Source of the DNA: Verrucomicrobiia bacterium
GTDB lineage: Bacteria; Verrucomicrobiota; Verrucomicrobiia; Limisphaerales; UBA11358
Direction of reading: 5' to 3'
DNA length: 64,000 bases
Assembly: GCA_031290985.1 (NCBI GenBank)
Contig: JARLJW010000027.1
Coordinates: forward strand, 36,176 to 100,175
Below the pieces are notes generated by a model. It saw only the letters and a program-made list of their open reading frames with translations. It was not told where the DNA came from and did no database searches. The position numbers were made by a program, and so were the translations under genes. Shown piece by piece: positions 1 through 9,028 of this stretch. Position 1 is the first letter of the stretch. Each line of letters starts with the position of its first letter.

Positions 1-103
1 GCCCTGTGGGGTCCAAGAATCGGCTTGCCAATAATGGGCGGTTTAACGACCGTTAACGCCTTTGAAAGATGCATTGAGCATTTCGCGTCAAAGAGATATA
101 AAC

Positions 104-1471
104 ATGCAAATCATGAAATTCCGGCGTCATCTTTTGCTGTTTTTGCTGGTGTTATCCGCCGCCGGCCAGCGTGCGGGGGCGCTGAGTTTTTCGATCAATA
201 CCATCACGAACGTGGGCCCGGGGCCGACCTATGTGGCGGTCGCGGACGTTAATGGCGATGGCAAACCCGATCTGATCTGCGCGAATTACAATGGCGGGGC
301 GGGCAATACGCTGACGGTTCTCACCAATAATGGCAGCGGCGTTTTTGGTTCCAACGCCACATACACCGTGGGCAGCGGGGTGGGGGTGGTGGTCGCGGCA
401 GATCTAAATGGGGACGGCAAACCAGACTTGGTCTGCAACGGCAATATCACCATCGGCAGCTCGACTTTGAGCGTGCTTACAGTCTTGACCAATGATGGAA
501 CAGGTTTGTTCGTGACCAATGATGTAACGCTGGTCACAGACTCCACGGCGGCGGGTATTGTGGCGGCGGATGTCAATGGCGACGGGCGGTTGGATCTGAT
601 CAGCGCCAATTTGAGCGCCAATACCTTGGACATCTTCACGAACAGCGCCATTGGCCTGCGTCCTGACATCCGCCTCGCCGCACCGGGCGGCCCGATTTGG
701 GTCGTGGCGGCTGATATCAACGGCGATGGCAAAATAGATTTGATCAGCGCAAACTACAACGCCAGCGCGGCCAGCTCGGTGACGGTGTGGACGAACAACG
801 GACTCGGCGGCTTTGTGGTCAGCGCCACGGCAGCCGGCGGAACCAATCCCCGCCGGGTGACGGTGGCGGACTTGAACGGCGACGGCAAGCCGGACCTGAT
901 TGTGGCCAATTACAACACGCAGCTATTGACCCTGCTGACGAACAACGGCAGCGGAGGGTTCAGTTTGAGCGCCACCATAATCGTGGGCACGGGCGGGGCG
1001 GGGGACGTGGTGATGGCGGACGTGACCGGGGACGGCCGGCCCGATTTGATTTCCGCCAACAGCGGGGCCAACACGCTGGTCGTTTTTACCAATGACAGCA
1101 GCAGCCTTGCGTTTGGCTACAACACGACCCTGACCCTCAGCGTGGCGACCTGCCAGCCGTTTTGCGTGACCGCGGCGGATTTAAACGGCGATGGCAAGCT
1201 GGACCTGGTGGCGGCCAATTATAACAACAGCACGCTGTCGGTGCTGCTGAACACCACCGTCTTTCCGGCTCCGAAGCTGAGGCTCACGCAGGCGGGCGGC
1301 AAGGCGGTGGTTTCCTGGCCGGCGTGGAACGGGGGATTTGCGCTCCAGACCAACGGCAATCTTGCCGCCAACGCCTGGAACACTTATGGCGGGCCGCTGG
1401 GTTACGATGGGTTGAAAAATAATGTCACCAATACGCCGGTCAAAAACCTGTTTTTCCGGTTGGTGCACTGA
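104..1471 (+). CDS. Secreted FG-GAP/VCBS repeat protein
   Basis: A 455-residue exported protein. It begins with a signal peptide (basic MKFRRH, then a Leu/Ala-rich core ending near Ala-Leu-Ser). Seven repeats follow that share the core D-x-N-G-D-G-[KR]-x-D-L (for example ADVNGDGKPDL and AADLNGDGKLDL), the calcium-binding signature of FG-GAP/VCBS beta-propeller blades. The last 60 residues carry VSWPAWNGGFALQTNGNL then NAWN and end FFRLVH, a module I recognise at the C terminus of many exported verrucomicrobial proteins. The ATG at 104 is preferred over an upstream TTG at 62 because it directly precedes the signal peptide; ATG 113 is also possible. FG-GAP propellers usually mediate adhesion or ligand binding. 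No catalytic domain is visible, so the substrate is unknown. Confidence 0.85.
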   Translation: MQIMKFRRHLLLFLLVLSAAGQRAGALSFSINTITNVGPGPTYVAVADVNGDGKPDLICANYNGGAGNTLTVLTNNGSGVFGSNATYTVGSGVGVVVAADLNGDGKPDLVCNGNITIGSSTLSVLTVLTNDGTGLFVTNDVTLVTDSTAAGIVAADVNGDGRLDLISANLSANTLDIFTNSAIGLRPDIRLAAPGGPIWVVAADINGDGKIDLISANYNASAASSVTVWTNNGLGGFVVSATAAGGTNPRRVTVADLNGDGKPDLIVANYNTQLLTLLTNNGSGGFSLSATIIVGTGGAGDVVMADVTGDGRPDLISANSGANTLVVFTNDSSSLAFGYNTTLTLSVATCQPFCVTAADLNGDGKLDLVAANYNNSTLSVLLNTTVFPAPKLRLTQAGGKAVVSWPAWNGGFALQTNGNLAANAWNTYGGPLGYDGLKNNVTNTPVKNLFFRLVH

Positions 1472-1534
1472 GGCGTTTTTGGGGCTGAAAATCAGTTGCC
1501 ACGGAAACGAATTCCGGCACCATGCGGGCAATTT

Positions 1535-2209
1535 ATGGCCGCGCATAAAATCGTCTTCCTCTTCGACGTGGACAACACGTTGCTCGACAACGACCGCGTC
1601 ACCGCCGATCTGCAGCGCCACTTGCAGCGCGAGGTCGGGCCCGAACGCTCGCAGCGCTATTGGGCGATCTTTGAGCAGTTGCGCACCGAACTCGGCTACG
1701 CCGACTACCTGGGCGCGTTGCAACGTTACCGCCTGGAACACCCGCGTGATCCGCGCCTGCTGATTGTCTCAAGCTTTCTGGTGAATTATCCCTTTGCAAA
1801 CCGGCTGTATCCGAACTCGCTCGACGCGATTGAACATGTCAAGCAGTGGGGCCCGGCGGTCATCCTCTCGGATGGCGACGTGGTTTTCCAGCCGCGCAAG
1901 GTGGAACGCTCCGGCCTGTTAGAGGCTTTCGATGGCCACGCGCTCATCTATGTCCACAAGGAGCACGAGCTGGATGATGTGGTGCAGCGTTTTCCGGCGG
2001 AACATTACGTGATGATGGATGACAAGCTGCGTATTCTCACCGCGATGAAAAAGATCTGGGGCGACCGGTTGACCACCGTGTTTCCGCGCCAGGGGCATTA
2101 TGCGCTGGATCCCAAGGTCATTGCGGGCCATCCACCGGCGGACATCACCTTGGAGCGGATCGGTGATCTGGTGAAGTGCGATTTGAAGGGGTTGAGCGGG
2201 GGGAAGTGA
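1535..2209 (+). CDS. HAD-superfamily hydrolase
   Basis: 224 residues. HAD motif I is [11 protein letters not shown] (Asp nucleophile in D-x-D-x-T) close to the N terminus, motif II is VILSDGD, and the C-terminal acidic motif IV is VMMDDK. A helical cap lies between motifs I and II. The family hydrolyses phosphoesters (phosphatase, phosphoglycolate phosphatase or haloacid dehalogenase types); the sequence does not tell the substrate. The ATG at 1535 is chosen over the TTG at 1496 because motif I then sits about seven residues from the start, as is normal. The 3' end overlaps the 3' end of the convergent chemoreceptor gene by 65 bp. Confidence 0.85.
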   Translation: MAAHKIVFLFDVDNTLLDNDRVTADLQRHLQREVGPERSQRYWAIFEQLRTELGYADYLGALQRYRLEHPRDPRLLIVSSFLVNYPFANRLYPNSLDAIEHVKQWGPAVILSDGDVVFQPRKVERSGLLEAFDGHALIYVHKEHELDDVVQRFPAEHYVMMDDKLRILTAMKKIWGDRLTTVFPRQGHYALDPKVIAGHPPADITLERIGDLVKCDLKGLSGGK

Positions 2210-3713
2210 GGGAGGTGCCGGCCGGTTTCTTCGGCAGTGCGGCATTGGTCTTGGTAATGACCGCAGACTTGCCACCGATCAGTTGCAGCAATTCGGTTAC
2301 GGATTCTTTCATGACCTGGGCCTGGGCATTCAGTTCTTCGGCGGCGGCGGCGCTTTCCTCGGCACTGGCCGCGTTGCCCTGGGTCACCTTGTCCAAATCG
2401 CTGACGGCAGCGTTAATCTGCGTGATGCCCTGGGCCTGTTCCCGGGAAGCCCCGGCGACTTCGGCCACCAGTTCATCCACCTCGTACACTTTGGCCACGA
2501 TGTCTTTCAAGGTTTGGGCGACCTTGCTGCTGAGCTGGACGCCTTGACCGGTATTGGCCCGGGCACCTTCGATCTTGCTGGAAATTTCCCGGGCAGCCTG
2601 GGCACTGCGTTGCGCCAGGTTGCGCACTTCATCGGCCACGACGGCAAAGCCCATCCCGGCCTCGCCGGCGCGGGCGGCCTCAACGGCGGCATTCAGCGCG
2701 AGGATATTGGTCTGGAAGGCGATTTCTTCAACGGTTTTGACGATCTGGGAGATGTTGTCGCTGGAATATTTCATGGCGGCGATGGCCTTGGCCATGTCTG
2801 CCATGTCGGCGACGCCAATATTGGCGGCAGCGTGGGCCTGCTGGGCGAGCTCCTTGGCTTTGCGCGCGCTCTCGTCATTGCGCGAGGTCATGGAGGCCAT
2901 TTCTTCCAGGGAGGAACTGGTTTGCTCCAGGGCGGCGGCTTGTTGGCTGGCATGTTCGGCGAGCGTCTGGCTGGCTTCGGTCACGTTGTCGGCCGCGAGC
3001 CGGACATTTTGGGATTGTTCCGCCAGGGCTTCGGCGGTGCGCCCGAGCGGCAGGCTCATCAGGTACCGGACGCACAGGCCGATCAAAAGGGCAAGGATGA
3101 GGATCAGGGCGACGGCGGTGCTGAAGGTGGCGACGGCGCTGGCGTGGCTAAAATCGGCGCCAAATTGGTCCCAAGATTGTTCCGCCTTTTGGAGAGCCTG
3201 ACCGGAAAAGCGCATGTTCAACACGCCGAGAATATCGCCCACATGCCGTTCAGCATGGCAGGCGATGCAGCTTTTTTCCGCCGCCAGGGGTTTGTAGATT
3301 TCAAATGAACCATTGGCCTGGCGTTTGAACGCGTACGTCCGGCTTAACAAGCCGGCCTTTAATTCCGGCGGCAAATCGGCGTGCAGGCGGGCGGGCACGG
3401 TGGTGTAAACCACATGGCCGTTGAAATCAGTCAACGAGGCTTCCTGCAGCTCCGGCATGGCGGCGTGTTGCTTGAGGATTTTTTCAAACAGGTCCATGTC
3501 CCCCGTGGCCATGATGCCTTCCAGCGAGGTGGCCATTTCTTGCTGGACGCAACCAACCCATTGCCAGTGGCGCTCCAGTTCCATGGCCTTGCTGGACCGG
3601 GAAAACTGGCTGACGATCTGCAGCGTAAAATGCCGCTGGATCAAGCAGGAGCCGAGATAGACCACCAGCAGCCCGGAGACCAGCGCGATAAATAATTTGG
3701 TTTGTAATTTCAT
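2145..3713 (-). CDS. Methyl-accepting chemotaxis protein with a periplasmic c-type haem motif
   Basis: 522 residues. A transmembrane helix spans about residues 7-25. A periplasmic sensor domain of about 165 residues follows, containing C149-I-A-C152-H153, the covalent haem c attachment motif. A second transmembrane helix (about residues 195-220) is followed by a long cytoplasmic signalling coil containing [19 protein letters not shown] and [14 protein letters not shown], the conserved CheA/CheW hairpin tip. It therefore looks like a chemoreceptor whose input is haem-linked, perhaps sensing redox state or a small gas. Haem-c sensor domains on chemoreceptors are known in Geobacter. The ATG at 3713 (MKLQTKLF) is preferred over upstream starts as it begins just before the first helix. 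No che genes lie nearby, so it is an orphan receptor. The C-terminal 25 residues are a low-complexity Ser/Pro/Arg tail. Confidence 0.92.
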   Translation of the reverse strand: MKLQTKLFIALVSGLLVVYLGSCLIQRHFTLQIVSQFSRSSKAMELERHWQWVGCVQQEMATSLEGIMATGDMDLFEKILKQHAAMPELQEASLTDFNGHVVYTTVPARLHADLPPELKAGLLSRTYAFKRQANGSFEIYKPLAAEKSCIACHAERHVGDILGVLNMRFSGQALQKAEQSWDQFGADFSHASAVATFSTAVALILILALLIGLCVRYLMSLPLGRTAEALAEQSQNVRLAADNVTEASQTLAEHASQQAAALEQTSSSLEEMASMTSRNDESARKAKELAQQAHAAANIGVADMADMAKAIAAMKYSSDNISQIVKTVEEIAFQTNILALNAAVEAARAGEAGMGFAVVADEVRNLAQRSAQAAREISSKIEGARANTGQGVQLSSKVAQTLKDIVAKVYEVDELVAEVAGASREQAQGITQINAAVSDLDKVTQGNAASAEESAAAAEELNAQAQVMKESVTELLQLIGGKSAVITKTNAALPKKPAGTSLTSPRSTPSNRTSPDHRSAPR

Positions 3714-4077
3714 TTCTGGTCCATGGGCCGGGATTAATCTGCCCATCCCGTTATCGGATGAAACCGGCGGGATTAAACCGGGATTTGACCGGAAAACTTG
3801 CAATATCCCAACCATTTATTGCCATTCCTTATGCGCCCGGTGGTTAGTGCTGATGTCCCGCACGGGAACGCGTCCGGCCCAGGCGCCCGCCAACGATGTC
3901 AATTTGGAGAAGCTATTTGATCCGGATTGGCGGGGCTTATGAAATCATGCGGGCGATGTGAAGCTTTGGTTAGCCAGCGAGGGTCGAGACGATGACGTTT
4001 GGCATGGTTGCAGGCGCGGCGCGCGCGGAGCGACGCGCCCTACCACGTTTGGCTGGCGGATAACATGGGCGTTTTGG
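3714..4077. other. Gene-free spacer between msrQ and the chemoreceptor gene
   Basis: About 360 bases between the end of msrQ (reverse strand) and the start of the chemoreceptor gene (reverse strand). The only recognisable content is one copy of the GC-rich repeat family A at 4016-4044. The promoter of the chemoreceptor gene should lie in the right-to-left direction here, but I see no clear -35/-10 pair. Confidence 0.6.
4016..4044 (+). repeat. Dispersed repeat family A, copy 1
   Basis: 29 bases beginning GCGGCGCGCGCGGAGCG and ending GCGCCCTACC. The same 29 bases occur at 31526-31554 and 40341-40369. The element can fold through GGCGCG pairing with CGCGCC. All three copies are in spacers and in the same orientation. 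Confidence 0.9.
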
Positions 4078-4710
4078 TCACGCCTCGGTTTTCGTTTTGG
4101 CAGCGGGAGCGGGGGTGGGTTTGCGCTGGCGCCAGTATTCCACGAGGCGGTAGGCGAGGAGAAGGGCGAGGAGGGCCATGAAGACGAGTGGTTGGCGCAC
4201 GTCTTTCTTGGTCTGCATGTAGTAATGGATGACACCCGCGATGGCGGCAACGTAGGCGAGCCGGTGCAGGGCGCGCCAGCGTTTGCCGCCGAGGCGCTTG
4301 ATCATGGCGTTGGTGGAGGTGACGGCGAGCGGCACCATGACGAACAGCCCAAGGCTGCCGAAGATGAGGTATTGGCGTTTGAGCATTTCCGACAAGGTGC
4401 CGGAAACGCTGAACGAGCGGTCAAAGGCGAAGAAGATGAGGAAATGGAGGGAGGCATAGAAAAAGGCATACAGCCCGAGCGTGCGCCGGGCGAAGATGAT
4501 CCAGTTCCAGCCGCTGACCTTGCGCAACGGGGTGACGGCCAGCGTGAGGATCAGGAAAATGAGCGCGAGCAGGCCGGTGGTGAGGATGGCGAAATTGACG
4601 GGGTTGGCGCCGAGTTGATGGTGCCAGGCGTCCCAGCCGAGGAGCGCGGCGGGCACGGCGCAATTGACGAGGACGAGCAGCCGGGCGAAGCGCAGGTTTT
4701 TGTCAGTCAT
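4078..4710 (-). CDS. msrQ: Protein-methionine-sulfoxide reductase haem-binding subunit MsrQ
   Basis: 210 residues, almost entirely membrane-embedded: about six hydrophobic helices with conserved histidines (Y-ASLHFLIFF, RALHRLAYVAAIAGVIHYY) that fit haem ligation in the ferric-reductase-like YedZ/MsrQ family. MsrQ passes electrons from the quinone pool across the inner membrane to the periplasmic molybdoenzyme MsrP, which repairs oxidised methionines in envelope proteins. It starts 15 bases after the msrP stop on the same strand, the usual msrPQ operon. The C terminus is a Lys/Pro/Ala-rich tail. Length matches the family (about 200). Confidence 0.95.
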   Translation of the reverse strand: MTDKNLRFARLLVLVNCAVPAALLGWDAWHHQLGANPVNFAILTTGLLALIFLILTLAVTPLRKVSGWNWIIFARRTLGLYAFFYASLHFLIFFAFDRSFSVSGTLSEMLKRQYLIFGSLGLFVMVPLAVTSTNAMIKRLGGKRWRALHRLAYVAAIAGVIHYYMQTKKDVRQPLVFMALLALLLAYRLVEYWRQRKPTPAPAAKTKTEA

Positions 4711-4725
4711 GGCGTCGGGTGCGGG

Positions 4726-5718
4726 TCAGAAATTTTTGTGCAGGTCCATGCCGGCATAAAGGTGCGCGACCTGGTCGGCATAACCGTTGAAGGGCAGGGT
4801 GGGGCGGCGGCCGGATTGGCCGATGCGCTGCTCGGTGGCCTGGCTCCAGCGCGGATGGTCGACGGCCGGATTCACGTTGGCGTAGAAGCCGTATTCGTTG
4901 GGCGCGGCCTCGTTCCAGGTGGTGCGCGGCTGCGTGGCGACGAGCTTGATCTTGACGATGGATTTGATGCCCTTGAACCCGTATTTCCACGGTACGACGA
5001 GGCGGATGGGGGCACCATCCTGCGGCGGCAGAGTGTTGCCATAGATGCCGCTGGCGAGGAGCGTGAGCGGGTGCATGGCTTCATCCAGGCGCAAGCCTTC
5101 GACGTACGGCCAGTTTAACACATCGGCGCGTTGGCCGGGCATGCGAGAGGTATCCAGCAGAGTTTCAAAGGCGACGTATTGGGCGCTGTCGAGCGGCTGG
5201 ACGGCGGCGAGCAGCTTGGACAGGGAGTAGCCAGCCCAAGGGATGACCATGGACCAGCCTTCGACGCAGCGCATGCGGTAGATGCGTTCCTCGGGCGGGC
5301 TGAGCTTCAGGAGTTCATCGATGGTGAACACTTTTGGTTTTTGCACCAGGCCGTCGACGGCGACCGTCCAGCCTTTGGTGTCGAAATTGGCGGCGGCGCT
5401 GGCAACGGATTCCTTGTCGGTGGAGAACTCGTAGAAATTGTTGTAGTGGGTGATGTTCTCGAAGGAGGTGGATGGTTCGTCGACATGAAAGCCATCGGAG
5501 GCATTGGTACCGGCCGGGCCGGGGGTGGCGGCGGGGGTGAGGCCGGCGAGCTTGGTGGTGCGGACCTTGCCGGCCGCGTGATGATTGAGCTGCCGGTAAA
5601 CGAGGCCGGTGGCGACGGCGCTGGCGGCGAGGATGCCGGCCTCCAGAAATTTCCGGCGGTTGAGGTAAACGCGCGGAGGGGTGACCTCGCCGGGCGAAAT
5701 TTTATCGGGCGTTTTCAA
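4726..5718 (-). CDS. msrP: Protein-methionine-sulfoxide reductase catalytic subunit MsrP
   Basis: 330 residues. A twin-arginine signal (NRRKFLEAG at residues 20-28, then an Ala-rich core) marks Tat export of a folded molybdenum enzyme. The oxidoreductase molybdopterin domain contains YRMRC151[10 protein letters not shown]; Cys151 corresponds to the molybdenum-ligating Cys of the YedY/MsrP family. Further family features are GYSL near residue 163 and the C-terminal [14 protein letters not shown]. It reduces methionine sulfoxide in periplasmic proteins with electrons from MsrQ. First gene of the two-gene msrPQ operon. Complete, with the usual length. Confidence 0.95.
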   Translation of the reverse strand: MKTPDKISPGEVTPPRVYLNRRKFLEAGILAASAVATGLVYRQLNHHAAGKVRTTKLAGLTPAATPGPAGTNASDGFHVDEPSTSFENITHYNNFYEFSTDKESVASAAANFDTKGWTVAVDGLVQKPKVFTIDELLKLSPPEERIYRMRCVEGWSMVIPWAGYSLSKLLAAVQPLDSAQYVAFETLLDTSRMPGQRADVLNWPYVEGLRLDEAMHPLTLLASGIYGNTLPPQDGAPIRLVVPWKYGFKGIKSIVKIKLVATQPRTTWNEAAPNEYGFYANVNPAVDHPRWSQATEQRIGQSGRRPTLPFNGYADQVAHLYAGMDLHKNF

Positions 5719-6075
5719 CGGGTGAATGATGTGGTTGCGGTTGCTGCCATTATGTATACGTACGTCGTGCGCCTCCGGCTAAACCTTACGCACAAAGTGG
5801 CACAATTTCCCGGGGGTTCAAATGGAATCGCTCACGGCCTTGCCGGCGGCGGCGGGTGAAGGGACGGGATTTCATGCCGCGATTCTGCCGGGGAAAGATG
5901 GCGGTTGAAATGACGAATCTAAAATGACGAATGGGTCGGGTGGGCAAAGCGCCAAACATCAACCCGCCGTGCCGGAGGGTGCTTGTGTACGGCCACCAGC
6001 CGCACGGGCCGGCGATCCGGGACTCGCCAGATGGAAATAATGGCCGGGGCGGTGCCCCGGGCGCTCCAGTCAAAA
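5719..6075. other. Gene-free spacer upstream of msrP
   Basis: About 357 bases between msrP and a small reverse-strand gene. It holds AATGACGAAT twice (around 5912 and 5923; the same word recurs at 9028 and near 12694), a fragment TGTACGGCCACCAG at about 5985 that recurs at about 13520, and a variant of repeat family B at 6042-6067. No convincing ORF. Confidence 0.6.
6042..6067 (+). repeat. Dispersed repeat family B, divergent copy
   Basis: GGCCGGGGCGGTGCCCC followed by GGGCGCTCC. A slightly altered copy of the B element whose core GCCGGGGCGGTGCCCGGC forms a six-base-pair hairpin. Confidence 0.7.
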
Positions 6076-6309
6076 TCAAGCGGCGGCGGGGGCGGCGGGG
6101 GCCAGGCCGCGGCCATGGCTCATGTTGATGAACTGCTTGGTCTCCTGGATGTACCAGACGATGTTGAACTTGCCGATGGCTTCCTTTTTTGCGGCGGTCA
6201 TGGCGGTTTTGGTGCCGCCAAAGTTTTTGCCATCCGAGGGTTTTTTGGACCACTGGTTGTTTTCGGTGAGGTATTCCAGGCTCTCGGCGTTTTCAATGAG
6301 GATGTTCAT
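6076..6309 (-). CDS. Small conserved hypothetical protein
   Basis: 77 residues starting MNILIENAESLEYL, then TENNQWSK, a run TAMTAAKKEAIGKFNIVWYI, and QFINMSHGRG; the tail is LAPAAPAAA. I recognise this as a small protein type that recurs in verrucomicrobial genomes but know no function. No signal peptide or membrane helix, so probably cytoplasmic. The ATG at 6309 is preferred over an upstream codon at 6321 because the conserved-looking sequence begins there. The Ala/Pro tail abuts repeat DNA and may have been extended by it. Confidence 0.65.
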   Translation of the reverse strand: MNILIENAESLEYLTENNQWSKKPSDGKNFGGTKTAMTAAKKEAIGKFNIVWYIQETKQFINMSHGRGLAPAAPAAA

Positions 6310-6395
6310 GGCGGGATACACTACGCCATGAACGGGGATTCATGGCATGGAATCGGAGATTATATTTGGGGACGCGAGGTGGGAAAATGGCTAAA

Positions 6396-6424
6396 AAGCT
6401 CCAAGCGTCCAACATCCAAGCACC
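6396..6424 (+). repeat. Dispersed repeat family E, copy 1
   Basis: AAGCTCCAAGCGTCCAAC followed by ATCCAAGCACC. Identical to 42356-42384 and related to copies at 19064 and 32809. It lies 24 bases from a family B copy. Confidence 0.9.
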
Positions 6425-6447
6425 ATCCCGCAGGCGGGACAAGCTCC

Positions 6448-6475
6448 AACTCGCCGGGGCGGTGCCCGGCGCTCC
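6448..6475 (+). repeat. Dispersed repeat family B, copy 2
   Basis: AACTC followed by GCCGGGGCGGTGCCCGGC and GCTCC. The core folds into a hairpin (GCCGGG / CCCGGC). Identical to the copy inside the hrpB gene at 49015-49042. Confidence 0.9.
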
Positions 6476-6489
6476 GGGGCGGTGGAATT

Positions 6490-8037
6490 TCAGCGGATCA
6501 CGTGGCCGGGGATGCTGCAGGTCGGGAGTTCGCCGACGGGATGGACGGTGTATTTGCCACCCTGCGGACATTTCGGGAGTTCACCATTGATGAGCCGGAC
6601 ATAGGGTTTGAGGTCTTCTGCGGTGCAGATGTCGCCGGCCTTCTTGCCTTTTTCCAAGGCCCATTGATTTTCGGCGGCATCGAGCTGGCGGAGGTTGTTG
6701 AGGCAGGCGTTTTGCTGTGCGGTCGTGCGGGCCTTGACGAAGTTCGGCACGGCGATGGCGCTCATCATCCCCACCACGGCGGCGGCGGGCAATATCACAA
6801 GGGCCGCGCCGCTCTGGCTGCCGTTGCCGATGGTGTAACAGCCGGCCGGCGTGTTCTGGCCCACGGCAAAGGAGAACTCCGCCTTTTGGGCGTTGAACAG
6901 GGAGTTGAAAAATTCCATCTGCGCCGGCGAGGTTTTCTGGCCGCCCTGGCCGGCGATGGCCTGTTTTTGAATCTGCATGATGGCCGCGCCGAAGCTGGGG
7001 CTCATGTAGGAAAACTGGTTGCCGGTCTCCGGCAATCCTTGCGCGAGATGCTTGAACGCGGCGGTGGTCTTGAGGCCGGGTTTCTGCCCGGATTTCACCG
7101 CGAGCGCATCGACGATGACGGCGTCCGACGAGGCGATGAACAGCCAGCCGCCGGAACTGGCGGCGCTCGGACGGAGATTGATGGCCAAGGGCGTGGGCAC
7201 GGGCAGGGTGCGCATGCTGATGCCGTTGGTCTCATAGTTGATGACGCCCTGGTTGCTTCTCAACTGGTCGGCGATGCGGTCGAAGATGAGGGTGTCATTC
7301 ACTTTTACCGCCAGAAACAGGGCGGGGTCGGGAATCTGGATGAGACCCGAGGGCAGGGGAAGCGGTATGGTGTTGGAGGTGTCCAGCGTGAGGACGAGGC
7401 CGAATTCGCCGCCGAGGGAATGCAGCACGTCATCCCATTTGAGTTTTGTGCCCTGCTCGAACTGCGCGGGGAACTGGTCGAGGAATTGTTGCGCCTGCGG
7501 AAAACCGGACCTGGCCATCTGATCCTTCACCACCGACCAGACGAGCGGCAGGTCCGCATCGGAGAAAATGGCGAGGGCGGTGTTGGCGGGCAGCAGGTCC
7601 AGGCCATCCAGCGGATGCGGGGCGCCGCCGGAGAGTTTCCAGAGGAAGCCGGTGCCCTTGCCGGGATAATGGTGCAGCAGCGCCTTGTTGCGGTACAACC
7701 CCGGCTCGATCTCGATGGAGCTGATGCCGAAGCCGCTGACGTCCTCGAGGCCGCTTTCCGCGGTGAGGCGCGTGACGATGTCAAAGGCGCGGTTGATGTT
7801 GGTGACGTCTTCCGGGTTGGTGTCGGGGAGCGCCGTGAATGTCTTGCGCCAGCCTTCGATCTTGCCGGTGAGATGTTCGAGCCATTGGGCGGTGCCGAGG
7901 TAGAGATAAAAATTGCCGCCGGGGTCGAGCTGCGACGTGACTTCGTTGAAGCTGGTCTTGCTGGCGGAAGTGACGGGTTGCGCCAGGGCGGAAACAGTGA
8001 CAAGGGCGAGGGCGAGGGCGAAAATAATTTTTTTCAT
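6490..8037 (-). CDS. Exported protein with a C-terminal pilin-like domain
   Basis: 515 residues. A signal peptide (MKKIIFALALALVTVSALAQ) precedes about 390 residues of an exported domain I do not recognise (LDPGGNFYLYLGTAQWLEHL near its start; repeated references to DxDLPLVW and LGGEFGLVL). A hydrophobic helix near residues 400-425 leads directly into AIAVPNFVKART, QNACLNNLRQLDAAENQWALE and a Cys-containing C-terminal lobe (KCPQGGKYTV, CSIPGH). That last part matches the mature portion of verrucomicrobial type II pseudopilins, but without the class III cleavage motif G-F-T-L-x-E. So a pilin-like globular domain is anchored by an internal helix after a large exported domain. ATG 8037 is preceded by GGGAACC. 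Cell location: inner-membrane anchored, periplasmic (inferred). Confidence 0.8.
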   Translation of the reverse strand: MKKIIFALALALVTVSALAQPVTSASKTSFNEVTSQLDPGGNFYLYLGTAQWLEHLTGKIEGWRKTFTALPDTNPEDVTNINRAFDIVTRLTAESGLEDVSGFGISSIEIEPGLYRNKALLHHYPGKGTGFLWKLSGGAPHPLDGLDLLPANTALAIFSDADLPLVWSVVKDQMARSGFPQAQQFLDQFPAQFEQGTKLKWDDVLHSLGGEFGLVLTLDTSNTIPLPLPSGLIQIPDPALFLAVKVNDTLIFDRIADQLRSNQGVINYETNGISMRTLPVPTPLAINLRPSAASSGGWLFIASSDAVIVDALAVKSGQKPGLKTTAAFKHLAQGLPETGNQFSYMSPSFGAAIMQIQKQAIAGQGGQKTSPAQMEFFNSLFNAQKAEFSFAVGQNTPAGCYTIGNGSQSGAALVILPAAAVVGMMSAIAVPNFVKARTTAQQNACLNNLRQLDAAENQWALEKGKKAGDICTAEDLKPYVRLINGELPKCPQGGKYTVHPVGELPTCSIPGHVIR

Positions 8038-8380
8038 GAGTTGGTTCCCTTTGGGGTGCGATCGAGTCGCCCAAGCCAAACAGGTTTTGGAAAAAGGTAA
8101 AGGTTAAAGGGGCGGCAGGCCTGCGAACAAAACTGCGGAATGGCGGGCAAAATACGTTCAGGTCGGCAAGCGGATGGGTGCGAGCGGTTGAACAATTAAT
8201 AAGTTTGAGAGTTCGTGAGTCGAAGTGCCTCCTCTCTCCGGCCCCCTCCTCCACTCCGCGGAGGAGAGGGGGGACAGAGGTCGCGGGTTCAAGGTGTGGT
8301 ATTGAGATGCGACCCGGTCGAAACTTGCTGTCGGCCGAAACTTGCTTGAAATGAGATTTCGACGGGGCGATGATGCGGTT
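8038..8380. other. Gene-free divergent spacer
   Basis: About 343 bases between two divergent genes, the pilin-like fusion (reverse) and a pseudopilin (forward), so both promoters must be here. It contains a family D type hairpin at 8228-8275. No ORF or clear promoter motif is recognised. Confidence 0.6.
8228..8275 (+). repeat. Dispersed repeat family D, divergent copy
   Basis: A C/T-rich arm (CTCCTCTCTCCGGCCCC) followed by a G/A-rich arm (GCGGAGGAGAGGGGGG). It has the same pyrimidine/purine hairpin layout as the D copies at 31425, 45041 and 60276, with a different loop. Confidence 0.6.
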
Positions 8381-9028
8381 ATGAAAGCCAAGGATCGTGG
8401 GTTTACCCTCATCGCGCTGTTGGTAATCATCGGTGTCCTCGCCATCCTTGCAGCCATGCTGCTGCCGGCGCTGGCGGCGGCGAAGAAGAAGGCGCAACGC
8501 ATCAACTGCGTGAACAATTTGAAACAGTGCGGGCTGGCGTTCAAGATTTGGGCAGGTGACCAGACGGCCAATTATCCCATGGGGGTTTCTGTTGATAAAG
8601 GCGGTACCAAGGAATTTATTACCGGGGCGGACACGTTCCGCCACTTTCTGGTAATGTCGAATGAATTGAGCACGCCGAAAATTTTGGTCTGCCCGGCGGA
8701 CATCGAGCGGACGGCGGCTGAACAATTTCGCCGGCTGAGCAATAAAAACGTCAGCTATTTTGTGGGGCTCGACGCGGCGGATGAATTTCCGCAGCGGTTT
8801 CTGGACGGTGACCGGAACATTACGGGTGAAAGCGAGCCGGAAAACGGCATCCTCAAGCTGGTGCCCGGCCAGCGCGTGAGTTGGACGGCGGCGATCCATG
8901 GGAATTTGGGAAATGTCGGGCTGGCCGATGGGAGCGTGATGCAATACTCCGACCAAGGGCTGCGGGAGGCATTGCGGCAATCCGGCGAGGCCACGAATAA
9001 CTGGCGGATTGCGTTGCCGCTGTTTTGA
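8381..9028 (+). CDS. Type II secretion-like pseudopilin lacking Glu5
   Basis: 215 residues. A short basic leader (MKAKDRG) is followed by the class III signal [16 protein letters not shown] and [14 protein letters not shown], then [18 protein letters not shown], the form common in Verrucomicrobia/Planctomycetes pseudopilins. Cleavage by prepilin peptidase is expected between Gly7 and Phe8. The usual Glu at position +5 is Ala (FTLIA instead of FTLIE). The C-terminal part has ADGSVMQYS, the H-x-G-x-x-x-x-x-x-ADG-like signature of these proteins ([14 protein letters not shown]). Likely an extracytoplasmic pseudopilus-related or surface protein. ATG 8381 is used because upstream in-frame codons would lengthen the leader with no support. 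Confidence 0.9.
   Translation: MKAKDRGFTLIALLVIIGVLAILAAMLLPALAAAKKKAQRINCVNNLKQCGLAFKIWAGDQTANYPMGVSVDKGGTKEFITGADTFRHFLVMSNELSTPKILVCPADIERTAAEQFRRLSNKNVSYFVGLDAADEFPQRFLDGDRNITGESEPENGILKLVPGQRVSWTAAIHGNLGNVGLADGSVMQYSDQGLREALRQSGEATNNWRIALPLF

Noticed and set aside
37..60. Hairpin-like GGCG-TTAACG / CGTTAACGCC at the left edge
   Set aside because: The left arm has a two-base bulge and only a three-base T-run follows; too weak to call a terminator, and the upstream gene is not visible.
5983..8100. 705-codon forward frame
   Set aside because: Opposite the pilin-like fusion gene and the small hypothetical; Gly/Ala/Glu-rich composition typical of antisense reading of GC-rich genes.
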